Shown one piece after another: positions 36,472 to 46,669 of a stretch of DNA of 64,000 nucleotides. The DNA is taken from the NCBI GenBank assembly GCA_038501195.1, contig JBBPUQ010000003.1, forward strand, positions 4,866,501 through 4,930,500. The letters run 5' to 3'. Source of the DNA: Nemania diffusa (taxonomy: Eukaryota > Ascomycota > Sordariomycetes > Xylariales > Xylariaceae). The translations under genes were made by a program, and so were the position numbers. The notes under the pieces were generated by a model that was not told where the DNA came from, did no database searches, and saw nothing but the letters and a program-made list of their open reading frames with translations. Each line of letters begins with the position of its first letter. The first letter of the stretch is position 1.

Positions 36472-37562
36472 ACCAAATATCAGACAGGCGACTGAGCGCG
36501 TATTCTATGCATAATTTATATAAAAGGAAACAGTCCGCAAAACAGCGTCATTTTACCGTTAAAGTAAGGCATATGTCCTATCGCCACACTACAGATAGGG
36601 AGGTTTCTGGTAAGTCTTAAAAGTAAATCGCAGGAAAGATATATGTAACTACCGGAAAAAAGCTGTTAACAGTCTTACAGTAAAATTACCAGCTTAAATT
36701 ATAACAGTTCATTAACCGTACAAACTGCTAGTAATAATTGCAATCAGTAGCAATTATAAAATCGCTTTGTTGTACTTTCTAAGTTAATATTTAATTGCCT
36801 AGTTATAATTTCCTCGCATGATTATACATTCTACTGTGTACTAGGCAATTAATTCATAAAAGTCAAATTCCAAGCTTGAAAACTTAGTTAAGCAAATAAC
36901 CTGGCTTTCGCAAAGCTATAAAATAAGTAGCCCATCCCTTTGAAAACAGTTTCCACACCGCGACTTAAAAAGTGAAATACCGAAGTGCTCGCAAAGTTGC
37001 ATATATCAATAGAACTATTATCCAAATACCGTTTTATAATCTTATTAAGCATACCTATACAGCCCTTTAAGTAGGCCCAGTACATATTCACTTTAAAGTC
37101 ACAGTGCAAAAACGGTCTTCAAAAAGATACCCTCGTCCTCAGTGTTACATTTTACTCACACTACATACTCACGTCTAGGTATCTACAACCAGCAAACCCT
37201 TTTACACCAACCATTCTCGCCAACTCTTTCTTCCAAATAGTATCTTCAGCTTCAAAAAAATCCGCTCCCTTTTTGCAACCCGTCTCTCGAGGTGGTTATT
37301 TCGGCACCACCCCCCGTACGTGCCTCGAGCAACACCTCTAGCGAAATCTCTAAGCACGCATACTTTCACCAACCCTCTCGCAGGTCATTTCGCAAGGCCC
37401 CCTCCCACCGAAACCACCGAAGCAATCGCCCTAGGGCAAATCTTTAGGTGGCTCTACTGCACACGCTCTACTACTGTCCTTCTATTTTCCCTAGGATCGG
37501 TTCTCCCTTCTACTACGATACAATGGCCTTCGCCAACCGAGATCAACACCAGTACAACAGCA

Positions 37563-38690
37563 ATGACGAACAAGCGTCACACTCTTTTTGCCAAAAGACT
37601 CACCTCTATAGACATTTTTCAATCCACTCTGCAGAGTTCGGCATTTATTGCATTAGACACAGAATCTTTCGGTCAGGACGATCGCGTGCTCTGCCAAGTA
37701 GGCATTGCCTACACAGGTTCCTTAGTCCCGGTCTTAGCTGACCCGACTTGTGGCAAAAGATCACTGCGGAAGTTTGCCCAACAGAACGATATTTCTGTAA
37801 CTACTATTAATGTCGCATCAAGTACGCAAAAAACACAAATATCAAAGCGAATGAAATCACATTTTGGAAATGACTACGATGCTGATCTCGATTGCCTTAA
37901 CGCGCTTATCAACAAACTACTGTTTGAGTACGATGCTCGACGTATCGCCGACAACAAGGATCGGCTTATCCTGGTCGTTTTCGAATACCGGGCAGAATGG
38001 TCGTATATGGCCCGTTTCTTCCCCTCCGCTCTACGCTACTTTTCTGCATGGCTAGATGTTATAGACTTTTCTCGTGAAGTTGCCCCAGGTGGAAATGTAC
38101 CAAGCCTCAAGAAAACCCTGAACCCTTTGGGATACAGTCTTCGGGACATCACCCCAGATCGCAAATCGGAGGGCGCGGCTCACAATGCCGGAAACGATGT
38201 CGTAATAACACTTGCTGTTCTAGAAGGCCTTCAATGGCCTGCTAATCAAGCCAAACTTCGATCTCTACAAGCGTACTGGCGCATTATCTCAAGCTATCGG
38301 GGACCGCCCAATCTGCTCAGGACGCCTTTTACAGCTAACATTCAAACTCTTGATCAAACTTTACTCCCGAGATCTCTTGACTCAGCGCTTTTTTTATCGC
38401 GAATGTTCTTCGACGAGTACCATCCAAAAACAATCTCCGTTTCTGGCCGAAACCCCAATAGCGCCTGGGTTACTTTAAATTCCTTGCCGCAGCTAAATCA
38501 TTTTGTTGACAAACTTCACGGGACCATGGTTTACGGGAAGCAATTGGTTGTCACAAGTTTATACGGCCCGGCCCTGGCCCTGGCCGAAGCGGAGTCTATA
38601 AAGAACCAAGCGATCAAACAGCAAAGAGAGGCGCTGAGGAATACAGTAATTGCTGTAGAAGAACCCGACCTCGAGACGCTGTTTTCTTGA
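37563..38690 (+). CDS. DEDD-type exonuclease-like protein with RRM-like C-terminus (Gfd2/YDR514C-like)
   Basis: 375 aa from the first ATG of a frame that is open further upstream without ATG. Residues 25-230 look like a ribonuclease-H-fold 3'-5' exonuclease. Motif I is FIALDTESFGQDDRVLCQVG (the DTE pair binds metal). A motif II equivalent is LVVFEYRAEWSYM, where the usual acidic residue is Glu rather than Asp. Motif III is AAHNAGNDVVITLAVLEGL, with the expected Asp and a nearby His. The C-terminal part (SAWVTLNSLPQLNHFVDKLH, then MVYGKQLVVTSLYGP) has the strand-helix spacing of an RRM. The yeast Gfd2/YDR514C group has a similar domain, with poorly known function in RNA metabolism. It lies inside an inverted-repeat-bounded element, so it may be cargo of a mobile segment. 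Confidence 0.75.
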   Translation: MTNKRHTLFAKRLTSIDIFQSTLQSSAFIALDTESFGQDDRVLCQVGIAYTGSLVPVLADPTCGKRSLRKFAQQNDISVTTINVASSTQKTQISKRMKSHFGNDYDADLDCLNALINKLLFEYDARRIADNKDRLILVVFEYRAEWSYMARFFPSALRYFSAWLDVIDFSREVAPGGNVPSLKKTLNPLGYSLRDITPDRKSEGAAHNAGNDVVITLAVLEGLQWPANQAKLRSLQAYWRIISSYRGPPNLLRTPFTANIQTLDQTLLPRSLDSALFLSRMFFDEYHPKTISVSGRNPNSAWVTLNSLPQLNHFVDKLHGTMVYGKQLVVTSLYGPALALAEAESIKNQAIKQQREALRNTVIAVEEPDLETLFS

Positions 38691-40096
38691 ATGACCTCGT
38701 GCAATGGCACCAGCGGGATATAATATTTATGTCAGAAGGGTAATACACCGATACCTCTATAGTGCACCTTATGACCCTTACGGCCGCTATCGTCTATGCG
38801 AGGCGGAGATTCCGGCGCCGACGCATATCCAATAGACCTCGAGGGAGCTACCGAGGAGGCGACACTCTCTTAGCAATCTATGATAAGAGTCCCAGGCGGT
38901 AGCAGGTTGAGTACGCTCTTGGTACGCATCAAGACTTTTGCGTGGATCGCCAGGCGTATGGCTATATAACGAATGACCTCGGAGTCGTGGGAAGGCAGCA
39001 ACAAGGCCTGTTCGGAGCTAACTAATGACTGGGAGCATCCGGATGCTGGGCACCTTGCCGAGATCGGCCGCGAAGATGCTTTCGACGTCTTCCAGACCTG
39101 CAACTCTTCCGCTCTCAGCCCTACGGATATCATCGAGGCGCAGAAATCGCTGTATCCGCAACCGACGGGTCTAAAAGAAACCCGCGACGACAGGCAGGTC
39201 ACCCGACATTTTCTGATGCGCTTGGCGATAATGCTCGTCAAGGTCTTGCAGGAGTGATCTATCGTGCTCTGGATAGTAGGAGGGACGGTGTCGTAGAAGT
39301 CGACAGGTTCCCTCGGAATGCCTTAGACGGGGAGAAACAGGCCAAGCTTTCGCCTGTGCTGATGATTTTGTATACGCCATCGAAGTGTCATGGTTAATGG
39401 TCCTCGTTCCCTGGAGCGGTTACACCACCTGCTCGCATTTATGCTCGATTTCTGGAGCGAGTGTGGCCACAAATTGCAGTTTCTTAATATAGTTGTAAGC
39501 TCACTGATGTGCTCGGCGCGAACGCTCTAGACGAGAGCATCAGAGCGACTCAGGTCTCCCTAAGCAGTGCCTCTAGGTTTGCAGGAGGCAGTTTGTGGTA
39601 CCTTCGTTCTTGGAGTTAGGGCTCAGAGCAGGGCACACAACAAAGACTTGATAGAAACGCGTAGCCGGGCAGAGGCCGGTAAGGATAGCTGCTACTCCGT
39701 AGTATAGCAGGACACGGTAAAGGGCTAGATGGATTATAGCTGGTGGTAGCGAGAAACAGCTGATGCTATAGCTTGCAGAAACGGAGTTAACAATAAGATT
39801 TGGGTTTCTCTAAGTTTGCAGAGCTCTGCGAATAAAAGAGGCCATTCTTCGCTGACATTTATTGTATAGATCCAGAAATTGCTATAAAAATAAAAGACCC
39901 GCTCGACGTCGAGGCCGGAATCTTGTGACCTTCATCGGTTGTCTCGATCAGCTTCTTTTTATGCTTGAAGGGAACCTTAGCTTTAGTACTCTTCTTGACT
40001 GGATCGTCTATCATAGGCTTTGACGAACGGGTCGGGTTTTTAAGTACCACGTTTTAACTTTTACACATTTCTTCAGTCACGTCACTGAGAACAGGG

Positions 40097-40116
40097 TGAG
40101 CCGAGCCTGAGCAAAA
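40097..40116 (-). repeat. Perfect 20-bp inverted repeat, right copy
   Basis: Inverted partner of 36452-36471, reading inward on the minus strand. It is followed outward by the second shared string TGGTAAAACCCGGAAC at 40147-40162. Confidence 0.9.
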
Positions 40117-40162
40117 GCGCTAATTGGGGTAACTCATCTGGTAAGCTGGTAAAACCCGGAAC

Positions 40163-40853
40163 TTTCATAAATCCTCACTACTTCGAAGCCACAACATTTT
40201 TCAAACTACCCACGTGTAAGTGAATTTAGCTCGAGACTCAGATATATTACTTAAATCTTCTTTCCGAAACCTAGTTACTTCCAACCCAACGTGCTGTAGT
40301 CAAGCATATGCAAATCTTACCACTCTCGGTGTTCTATATCTTACGACCCTCGCATCAAAAATTCACAAGATCGACTTCACCTCATGAAACTCATTTGTCT
40401 CCTGAGATTCGGGGAGGAGGCTTCTCATTATCTCGATCAAATCATGGTCGTGTTGGTCATTGATGATAGTGTTATTTACTCCGGTGATCTATCTAATCGC
40501 AGTTCAATATTGAGCAACCCCTATTCTTAAGATACACCCTGCTAGTTGATTTTTGTTTGCATTACTCTAAATCTCGGGAAGTTGTAACTGGATCTTGTAT
40601 CTAGATATTGGGTGTATCGCCTTGATAGCATGTCATGTTCACGATGTATGCTGCGGGCAAACATATTTTGTGTGATTTAGACTGCATTCACCCAGCGATA
40701 AGATAGGCTCCCAGCTCAACCTGTATAGCTTGTAGAATAATCGCTGGCACTATAACCATTCGTTCATAAAAGGCCGTAAGAGACCACAAACGCTACTCAT
40801 CACCTGTGCCACAAGAAACCTCAATCCACCCAAAAATAAGCCTTTCACGGCCC
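40163..40853. other. AT-rich spacer, no gene
   Basis: 690 bp of AT-rich sequence between the element and the DUF1349 gene, containing the 3' UTR of the latter. Nothing recognised. Confidence 0.5.
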
Positions 40854-41590
40854 TTAATCCCACACGACATTAAATTCCTTGAACTCAGCCGTGAGCGGCG
40901 CCGTAGCGTTCTTCTCGGGCCGCGCGATGAGGGGACTGACATCCAGGACCCAAGCCTTGCCATCCTCCTCGTCCTCGTCAGCCAGGAGCCAGCAAACCTC
41001 GCGCAGCGCCAAACGCTCGACAACCTCGCCCGTCGCAGCGTCGAGCACGAGCTGGTAGATCCACACCGACTTGCCGTTCTCGTCGCCCTCGCGGACGGCC
41101 TCCAGCGTCACGCCAGCGGCCGGGTCGACGGGCCGGGTCAGCGGGCCGATGCTCCAGTCGGCCCAGCGGTCGCACCCCACCGTGCTGAGCTGGGGCTGCT
41201 CGTGGTAGTACTCGATGCCGGTCTTGAGCCACTTCTCCGGCGCCTCCGTGCCGGTTGGCGGGGCGGAGGTGGCGCGCCGCGGCACGAGGAGGAGGCCGGC
41301 TTGGTCGTAGCGCTCTGTCCAGGGCGCCCAGAAGGTCACGCGCGCGGAGCGGAAGGCCTTGAGCGGGCCGGTGGATGTGCGCGATATGGGCGCTGGGCGG
41401 GCGAGGTTAGTTGTTGTGGGGAGAGCGGTGGCTACTGTTGTGAGGGTGCGGGGAGTGGTCCGGAATACCGGCATGGCAGACTGTGGCTGAGGGACTTACC
41501 GTTCCATACGTTGGTCGTGGGTGGTTTTCGCCAGATGTCGGTGCCTGGGTTTGCTTGTAGCGTGAAGGGAGTGGTGGTGGTTGTAGCCAT
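40854..41590 (-). CDS. DUF1349 (concanavalin-A-like) family protein, 209 aa
   Basis: Exons 41500-41590 and 40854-41392, with a 107-nt intron (GTAAGT...CTAAC...CCAG, phase 1). The join gives IWRKPPTTNVWN-APISRTSTGPLKAF. Conserved family strings are ARVTFWAPWTERYDQAGLLL, then WLKTGIEYYHEQPQLSTVGC and DRWADWS. DUF1349 proteins adopt a jelly-roll fold; bacterial and yeast homologues are described as enolase regulators, but the biochemical role is unsettled. No signal peptide is visible, so it is probably cytosolic. The second exon is GC-rich compared with both flanks. The ATG at 41590 is preferred to an upstream in-frame start because MATTTTTPFTLQANPGTDIW is the usual N-terminus. Confidence 0.87.
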
Positions 41591-42431
41591 TATGAACAGA
41601 GGCTGAATGACGCGTTGAAATGTTGACTTATGCAAGTGAGTATTAAAGCCGATGGGTCTAGAGCCGTGTGTTGGTCATGGAGATATGGAATGTATGCCTA
41701 GTAGTGAAAATTCAGAATAGCTCTGAGCAGGCGCCTTTTATATATGATACTTTCTACGTCTTCAAGCCGGCGGTATGTCGTGATCGTATAACGGATGAGT
41801 GAAGTTTCGTACCCCATATGTCTACTCCGCATTTAAACGATTGCCTGGAGGGCCTATTCTATACCTGCCAAGATCTTAACTCATTATTATAAGAAATTTA
41901 ATGGCGGCATGACCTCATCCAGTCGCCCATTTCTCATCTAAAATACTATAAGGCCTCCGTGATGTGGTTTGATGATCATAACAGGTGCCAGTTCTGACTT
42001 GGCCGTGATGAACGAGCCAAATCGCTTTGTCGGAGCTGCCGAAAGGGGAATAGTACATTGGCTGCTACTCGAGAGGTCATATTACTCGCCATAGGCCTTG
42101 GCTGCATTCTGATATTTCGTTGTGACCAACTTCTCAGTGTTAGGGTACCATTTAAGAGCTGAGGTAGGTACAGACAGTATAGATATTTATGTCATCTGTT
42201 TGGGAATTATGAGAAACGCATACGTTATACGCGATGATGTTGTCAAAGCTCCACTCTCGACTCGGGACTAGCTAGTCAAGTCCTAAGAAGGACGTGCAGC
42301 AGGATAGCATTCTCTTTAACTATTGAAGAACAGACGAACGAAGATAGTCATAACCCAAGTTTTATATAATAAAAAATAGAAGAAAAAAAAATCATCAGGC
42401 TATAGTACTTTAAGTCAATTTAACTTTCACA
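41591..42431. other. Divergent promoter region
   Basis: 841 bp between the DUF1349 gene and the transporter pseudogene; AT-rich from 42140, with an A-rich run near 42380. No gene. Confidence 0.5.
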
Positions 42432-43469
42432 ATGTCAGAAGATCCAATTGAACTCTTACCTCGTGAAGCTCATTTCCGAGTAGTGTCGCCCGAGGAAGGG
42501 GCAAATAATAGTTTAGATGGCGACCGCACCTCGCCTAGAAACCCGGAATTCTCTCTACCACCTATTGATGGAGGCAAGGAAGCATGGCTGTTCCTCGCAG
42601 CGTGTTTCGTTGTTGATGCCTTGATCTGGGGTATGAAATCCCCTCTACGTTGATGTCCTAATTCCTGCACCTTAGTCGAGCGAGAAAAGAGAAAGTCACA
42701 TCTTCGCGCCACAACTAGAGCAGAAATTTGATGTGACTGACATCGAACAGGCTACGCCTTCTCTTTTGGCGTGTTCCAAGACTACTACAGCCAACACGCC
42801 CCGTTCGCCTCATCTAGGAACCTCGCCGTCGTGGGAACAAGCGGAGTAGGCGTGCTCTACCTGTCCTCGCCCATCGTGCTCGGCGTATGTAGGCTGTATC
42901 CGCACTACACGCGATTCGCGACACCCGTCGGGCTCCTCATCGCATCTCTCGCGCTCTCCCTCGCGTCGCTCGCGACCTCGACGGACGCGCTGATCGTCTT
43001 GCAAGGCGTGCTCTACGCCATCGGGGGCGCGATCGCGTACTGTCCGACTATCTTGTACATCGACGAGTGGTTCGCGGCGCGCAAGGGCATGGCGTACGGC
43101 ATCGTCTGGGGCGGCGAGGGGCTTGCCAGTGCCGTCATACCGTTGGTGCTGAAACGGTTGCACGCGCAGTTCGGCCACCAGACTACGCTGCGGGCCAGCG
43201 GCGTTGCGATATTCGTCATTTGCGCCCCGCTGTCGGTGTTTATAAAGCTTCGTCTGTCACCGAGCAACACGGCAGCTATGCGGCCCTGGGGCCTCAAGTT
43301 CTTGTTCTCCGGTCTGTTTGCTCCATACCAGCTTGGGACTGTCGTACAAGCGACAGGCCACTTTAGTAAGTACATTCTCTAACGACCAACGGCGAACCGG
43401 AATATGATATGCCTCAGTTCATGTTCTTATCTATCTTGACTAGTCACCGGCATCTATCTTCCAACGTAT

Positions 43470-43795
43470 TGAAACGAAGCGTGCAATATACACACAACGC
43501 ACTCTAGAGGACTGGCCACGGCCATAAAAATCACTTCTAGAGAAGAGATTTGAGGCAGTAAGAACAGTAGTCTAGTAAAGCAATCGAAATAATATTGGTG
43601 TAGCAAAACTACTGTAAATACTGCGCGACGACCTAGTCAGTCGATGCCAAAGGCATCGACCTCCATGATCCCATAAGTCTCCTCCTAATAGAGAACTGCC
43701 TCCTTACTAGCTAATAGATAGAAAAATGAAAAATCTAGGGTCTTGATGACCTAATCAACTCGACCCCCTGCAACAGTGTTGCGCGCACCGTCTCA
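43470..43795. mobile_element. 326-bp MITE inserted in the transporter gene, GTAT target duplication
   Basis: The element is flanked by GTAT at 43466-43469 and 43796-43799, and removing it plus one copy restores the reading ...YLPT-Y-ART of the transporter. Its ends are imperfect inverted repeats (TGAAACGAAGCGTGCAA against TGAGACGGTGCGCGCAA, about 13 of 17). Inside are a perfect hairpin GTCGATGCC-AAA-GGCATCGAC (43640-43660) and a shorter inverted pair CAGTAGT/ACTACTG. It has no coding capacity. The duplication contains a central TA, so the true duplicated unit could be TA (mariner-like) or the full four bases. Confidence 0.82.
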
Positions 43796-44273
43796 GTATG
43801 CACGAACTGTCCTCGGGGGCCAGTCGGGGCATCGGGCTTCCTCTCCGCGCTGACAGTCCTCCTCATCAACATCTCGACTACGATTGGGTGTGTTATCATG
43901 GGGACGTTAACAGACCGCCTTCCAGCCATCACTTGTATCTTAATCTCGTCCGCGGGCGCAACTGTGGGGATTTTCATCATCTGGGGACTGTCGACCCGAC
44001 GACCTCTCTTGCTGCGCTCTATGTCTTTTGCATACAAATGTTGAAGTGTTGGTATGGAAGCCTCCAGGACCGGAGGTTCTGGCATCCGAAATTGGAGTCC
44101 CCCATGCCACATCTGCCCCCCCCGGTGTAGCCGTGTAGGGCTTCGTGTATAGCTTACTAGTACGGGCCCGGGTCGGATCCTCGGATCCCCGCATCCTCGC
44201 ATGCAGGAAGCGTAAACAAAGATGTTATTCGAAACAATAAGCAGAGACACCTAAAGTATGTGAGTACGCTTCT

Positions 44274-44281
44274 TATAAAAG
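44274..44281 (+). promoter_or_regulatory. TATA box of the inserted small secreted-protein gene
   Basis: TATAAAAG lies 103 bp before the ATG at 44384, wholly inside the inserted segment, so the inserted gene brought its own core promoter. Confidence 0.55.
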
Positions 44282-44383
44282 ATGGATATGGCATAGAATA
44301 TTTACACAGCCATTATCATCATCTCCGTTCTGTACTTTAGACTTGCACGCTGTTCCTACGCGCGAAGCTACAACACAGCAGCC

Positions 44384-44896
44384 ATGATGAAGTTATTTGC
44401 TACCGCGACGGCTTTCTTCGCCTCCGCCGTCTTATCCGTGCCTATAGCCACAACCACGGGCTCATTTACGAATATCCCAATGAATCTCACAATCGGAACG
44501 AACTTTACCATCACGTGGGAATCTGACCTCCAAGACACGGTGTACCTCGCCTACCTTGCCAACGGCCTCAAACCGTATGGGGAGGGTTACAATCCCTTTA
44601 CCGGCCAATACCAACCAGTATACTACTCGCAAACCGAATTCTTTGCAGGTCAGTGGCCAACTTCTTCTTAGGAAAAACTCTACCGTGTTTTTGTTTAGGC
44701 TTTAACTGACCGTCTTGATTCACCAGATCTCCAGCCGTCGTCCGGTAGCTACACGTGGACTGTTGCACCCTTGCCCGACTATACGGGCCTCGGCTTGCAG
44801 ACGTATGGACCGGACTATGTGTACAGGTTCGGTCTGACTCCTACGCACGTTGGCGTTGGCTTTGGCTCGACGGACTTTATTCTGGTAGAGCCATAA
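44384..44896 (+). CDS. Small secreted protein, Kre9/Knh1-like (144 aa)
   Basis: Exons 44384-44648 and 44727-44896, with a 78-nt intron (GTCAGT...AACTGAC...CCAG, phase 1). A signal peptide (about residues 1-19, MMKLFATATAFFASAVLSVP) precedes a compact domain: IPMNLTIGTNFTITWESD, then DTVYLAYLANG, and, after the join, SSGSYTWTVAPLPDY and VGVGFGSTDFILVEP. This spacing of TITW...L...Y.W.V...L is that of the Kre9/Knh1-type N-terminal domain common in fungal Ser/Thr-rich GPI-anchored wall proteins. Here the chain stops after the domain, with no Ser/Thr tail and no GPI signal, so it should be freely secreted. It lies inside an insertion that splits the transporter pseudogene; the open frame and intact splice sites suggest it may still be expressed. 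Confidence 0.78.
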
Positions 44897-45614
44897 ATAG
44901 GATCGCCGTTGGACGTGACTACTTCGTTAGTCCTGGCAGGGGAGATTGTAGGAATTCCAGGCTAGACACATCAATTGCTATTACACCCGTTGAAGATACG
45001 TGATCATTAAATGCGAGACGTATATTGCCTAGTATTAATGTTATATCCTTTTAAGGCGCGCCCGGCTTGTAGATCACTACCTCTAAGGTAGATAACAACA
45101 TATTACATAATCTGGCGGCTTGACGATCCCGTTTCTTCAAATACGGTACTGTATACCGGTGGTGTCAATACAACGATAGCAAAACGGAAGCCTGGCGGTT
45201 ACGAACCTTTGGGGGAGAACTTGCGGGGCCGCCACGATTTGCTGTGATGAGTCGGCACAGGCTCTCGTGCCGAGTTCCTAACATTGCATCGTATATGGCC
45301 TGTTTGCTGGTTCTTTCACCTCGACTTGGCCGGGGACCATGCGTACACTGGGACGGGACCGCGACGAAGATAATAGCCAGGGCACAATCGACCCTACGAT
45401 GATTTTTGGTTGGCTGTGTGCTGGGCGAGGGGTTGGTAGCTTAGTTTCTGGGCCTCTGAGCGATGCACTTACGAAGGGTATGTCATGGAAAGGTTATGCA
45501 GGAGCCGGGTATGGAAGTGGGTATGGCACATTGATCGTTTACACCGGAATTACCGCGCTGCTAGGCTGCTGGAGTTTCGTGTGGAAGAAGTTGGTTACTC
45601 CTAGTAGTCTATAG

Positions 45615-46417
45615 TCGTATATATTTTATAAAGGTTACCACCATACATTCAATTGAGACTCAAAGCCACCACAAGACAATATATAGTTAGATAACTAGTG
45701 CGTAGTATAGAGACTATGGCTATATGTTAGTTCTATTGTATCATCCAGGTAGTGTAGTAACACAACTATATATTAGGAGATAATAGAATAACATAAAGAG
45801 TCACATGAGAGCGACTTGCTGGATTACCCATACGAAACAAAGAGGCGCAGTTAGCTATTGTGTTCGAGAACCCTTAGCATAAGGTTCTTAAAATGATAAA
45901 GAAACAAAGGATATTATTAATGCCCCGAGCAGTATACCGTTGATCGAGCTAGAGCACTACTACTTTAAACTACCGTAAATTAACCGTGAATCGCTGCGCC
46001 ATAAAGGGCTCATGATTAAAATACAGGCGATGGCGAGAATCTTCCTTTTACCTCTTGGAGAATCTTTAAATTTCTAAGCTTTTATTGCCAAGTCACTGAT
46101 GAATCGTGATTTAGACCGAAAGACTCAATTTCCTACCCAGAATGATACAGTAGGGGGGCAATCCTAGACTCTATATTTACGGAATACCTGCTAGGTATGT
46201 CCACTCTACAGTCTCTAATAGCAGCCCTGTTAGCCATCCTGAACATACCCCTTCGCATGTATCAATGATCTCTTAGTTTCCTTGGTTCACTATACACGTT
46301 GTTTGCTGTAAACTCCGGGCCGCATATTCTGAAGATAAGGATTAGCGATTTCTGTATATTCACTATATACCATAGGGAGCTGACTATTATAAGTTAGGAA
46401 GGGGGCTTACATTGTTT
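45615..46417. other. AT-rich spacer, no gene
   Basis: 803 bp, strongly AT-rich with many TA steps, consistent with decay by repeat-induced point mutation or simple drift. Nothing recognised. Confidence 0.5.
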
Positions 46418-46669
46418 CTATTGCCAGCTGACAGTGTACTTGCCATTTTCGAATGACAAATGCACCGACGAATTTTCACGAGCCGCCTTGGCTTCGGCGA
46501 TTGCAGCGTCGGAATACTCGCCTCCTCCGAAGCTTGGTTTGGTGTTATCCCGGATATCACAGTGGATGAGGAAGTCCCGAATCTTCTGCACGATGGTGTC
46601 TTTGGAAGCGTCTGCTGGAATAGTAATAAAGCGACCTTTAGGGTCCTCGATTCGGTATGAGTTAGACAT
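46418..46669 (-). CDS. Small hypothetical protein (83 aa)
   Basis: A single open frame from an ATG at 46669: MSNSYRIEDPKGRFITIPAD, then a helix with KDTIVQKIRDFLIHCDI, then GGGEYSDAAIAEAKAARENS and a final strand LSFENGKYTVSW. The amino-acid use is balanced and protein-like, quite unlike shadows in this AT-rich neighbourhood, and a TATATA string lies about 130 bp upstream. There is no signal peptide or membrane segment. I do not recognise the family; small acidic cytosolic proteins of this size are common orphans in ascomycetes. Confidence 0.6.
   Translation of the reverse strand: MSNSYRIEDPKGRFITIPADASKDTIVQKIRDFLIHCDIRDNTKPSFGGGEYSDAAIAEAKAARENSSVHLSFENGKYTVSWQ

Larger units (their letters stand above)
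36394..40162. mobile_element. 3.77-kb segment bounded by inverted repeats, carrying an exonuclease-like gene
   Basis: The outer 16 bp of each end are inverted copies (36394-36409 and 40147-40162; GTTCYRGGTTTTACCA, 14 of 16 identical, both differences transitions). Further in, a perfect 20-bp inverted pair TTTTGCTCAGGCTCGGCTCA sits at 36452-36471 and 40097-40116, with partly matching spacers of 42 and 30 bp. The arrangement suggests degenerate terminal inverted repeats of about 70-80 bp. No clear target duplication is seen and there is no transposase, so it is at best non-autonomous or decayed. Apart from one gene (37563-38690), the interior holds very AT-rich DNA (36500-37110) and featureless DNA (38700-40080). 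A MULE-like or hAT-like origin is possible but unproven. Confidence 0.6.
44034..45283. mobile_element. 1.25-kb insertion in the transporter gene carrying a secreted-protein gene
   Basis: Both edges carry TTGCAT (44028-44033 and 45284-45289); joining them rebuilds the transporter codons for YVFCIVYGLFAG. The segment begins ACAAATGTTG and ends GTTCCTAACA and has no obvious terminal inverted repeats, so its class is unclear: a fragment captured by a transposon, a degenerate LTR-type insertion or repair-derived filler. It contains short direct repeats of GGATCCTC/GCATCCTC type near 44175-44205 and a complete-looking small gene with its own TATA box. No transposase is present. Confidence 0.7.
42432..45614 (+). 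pseudogene. MFS monocarboxylate-type transporter, split by two insertions and frameshifted
   Basis: Recognisable parts are exon 1 (42432-42630), exon 2 (42751-43365), the start of exon 3 (43444-43469), a middle fragment (43796-44033) and the C-terminal fragment (45284-45614). The protein would be a 12-helix major facilitator of the monocarboxylate porter group: GYAFSFGVFQDYYSQH in helix 1, FLSALTVLLIN and GTLTDRLP in the middle, and AGYGSGYGTLIVYTGITALL near the end. Exon 3 is interrupted after ITGIYLPTY by a 326-bp MITE and again after LYVFC by a 1.25-kb insertion; the flanks join perfectly if both are removed. The middle fragment also carries at least two small frameshifts (near 43820 and near 44000), so the gene would be dead even without the insertions. 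The intact-looking N-terminal half has normal splice sites, indicating fairly recent loss. Confidence 0.88.

Noticed and set aside
38700..40080. Possible remnant of a transposase or reverse transcriptase in the right half of the inverted-repeat element
   Set aside because: Several short frames on both strands were read; none shows DDE, hAT or RT motifs.
36394..46669. Starship-type giant element
   Set aside because: No tyrosine-recombinase (DUF3435) captain gene is visible, and the segment is much too small.
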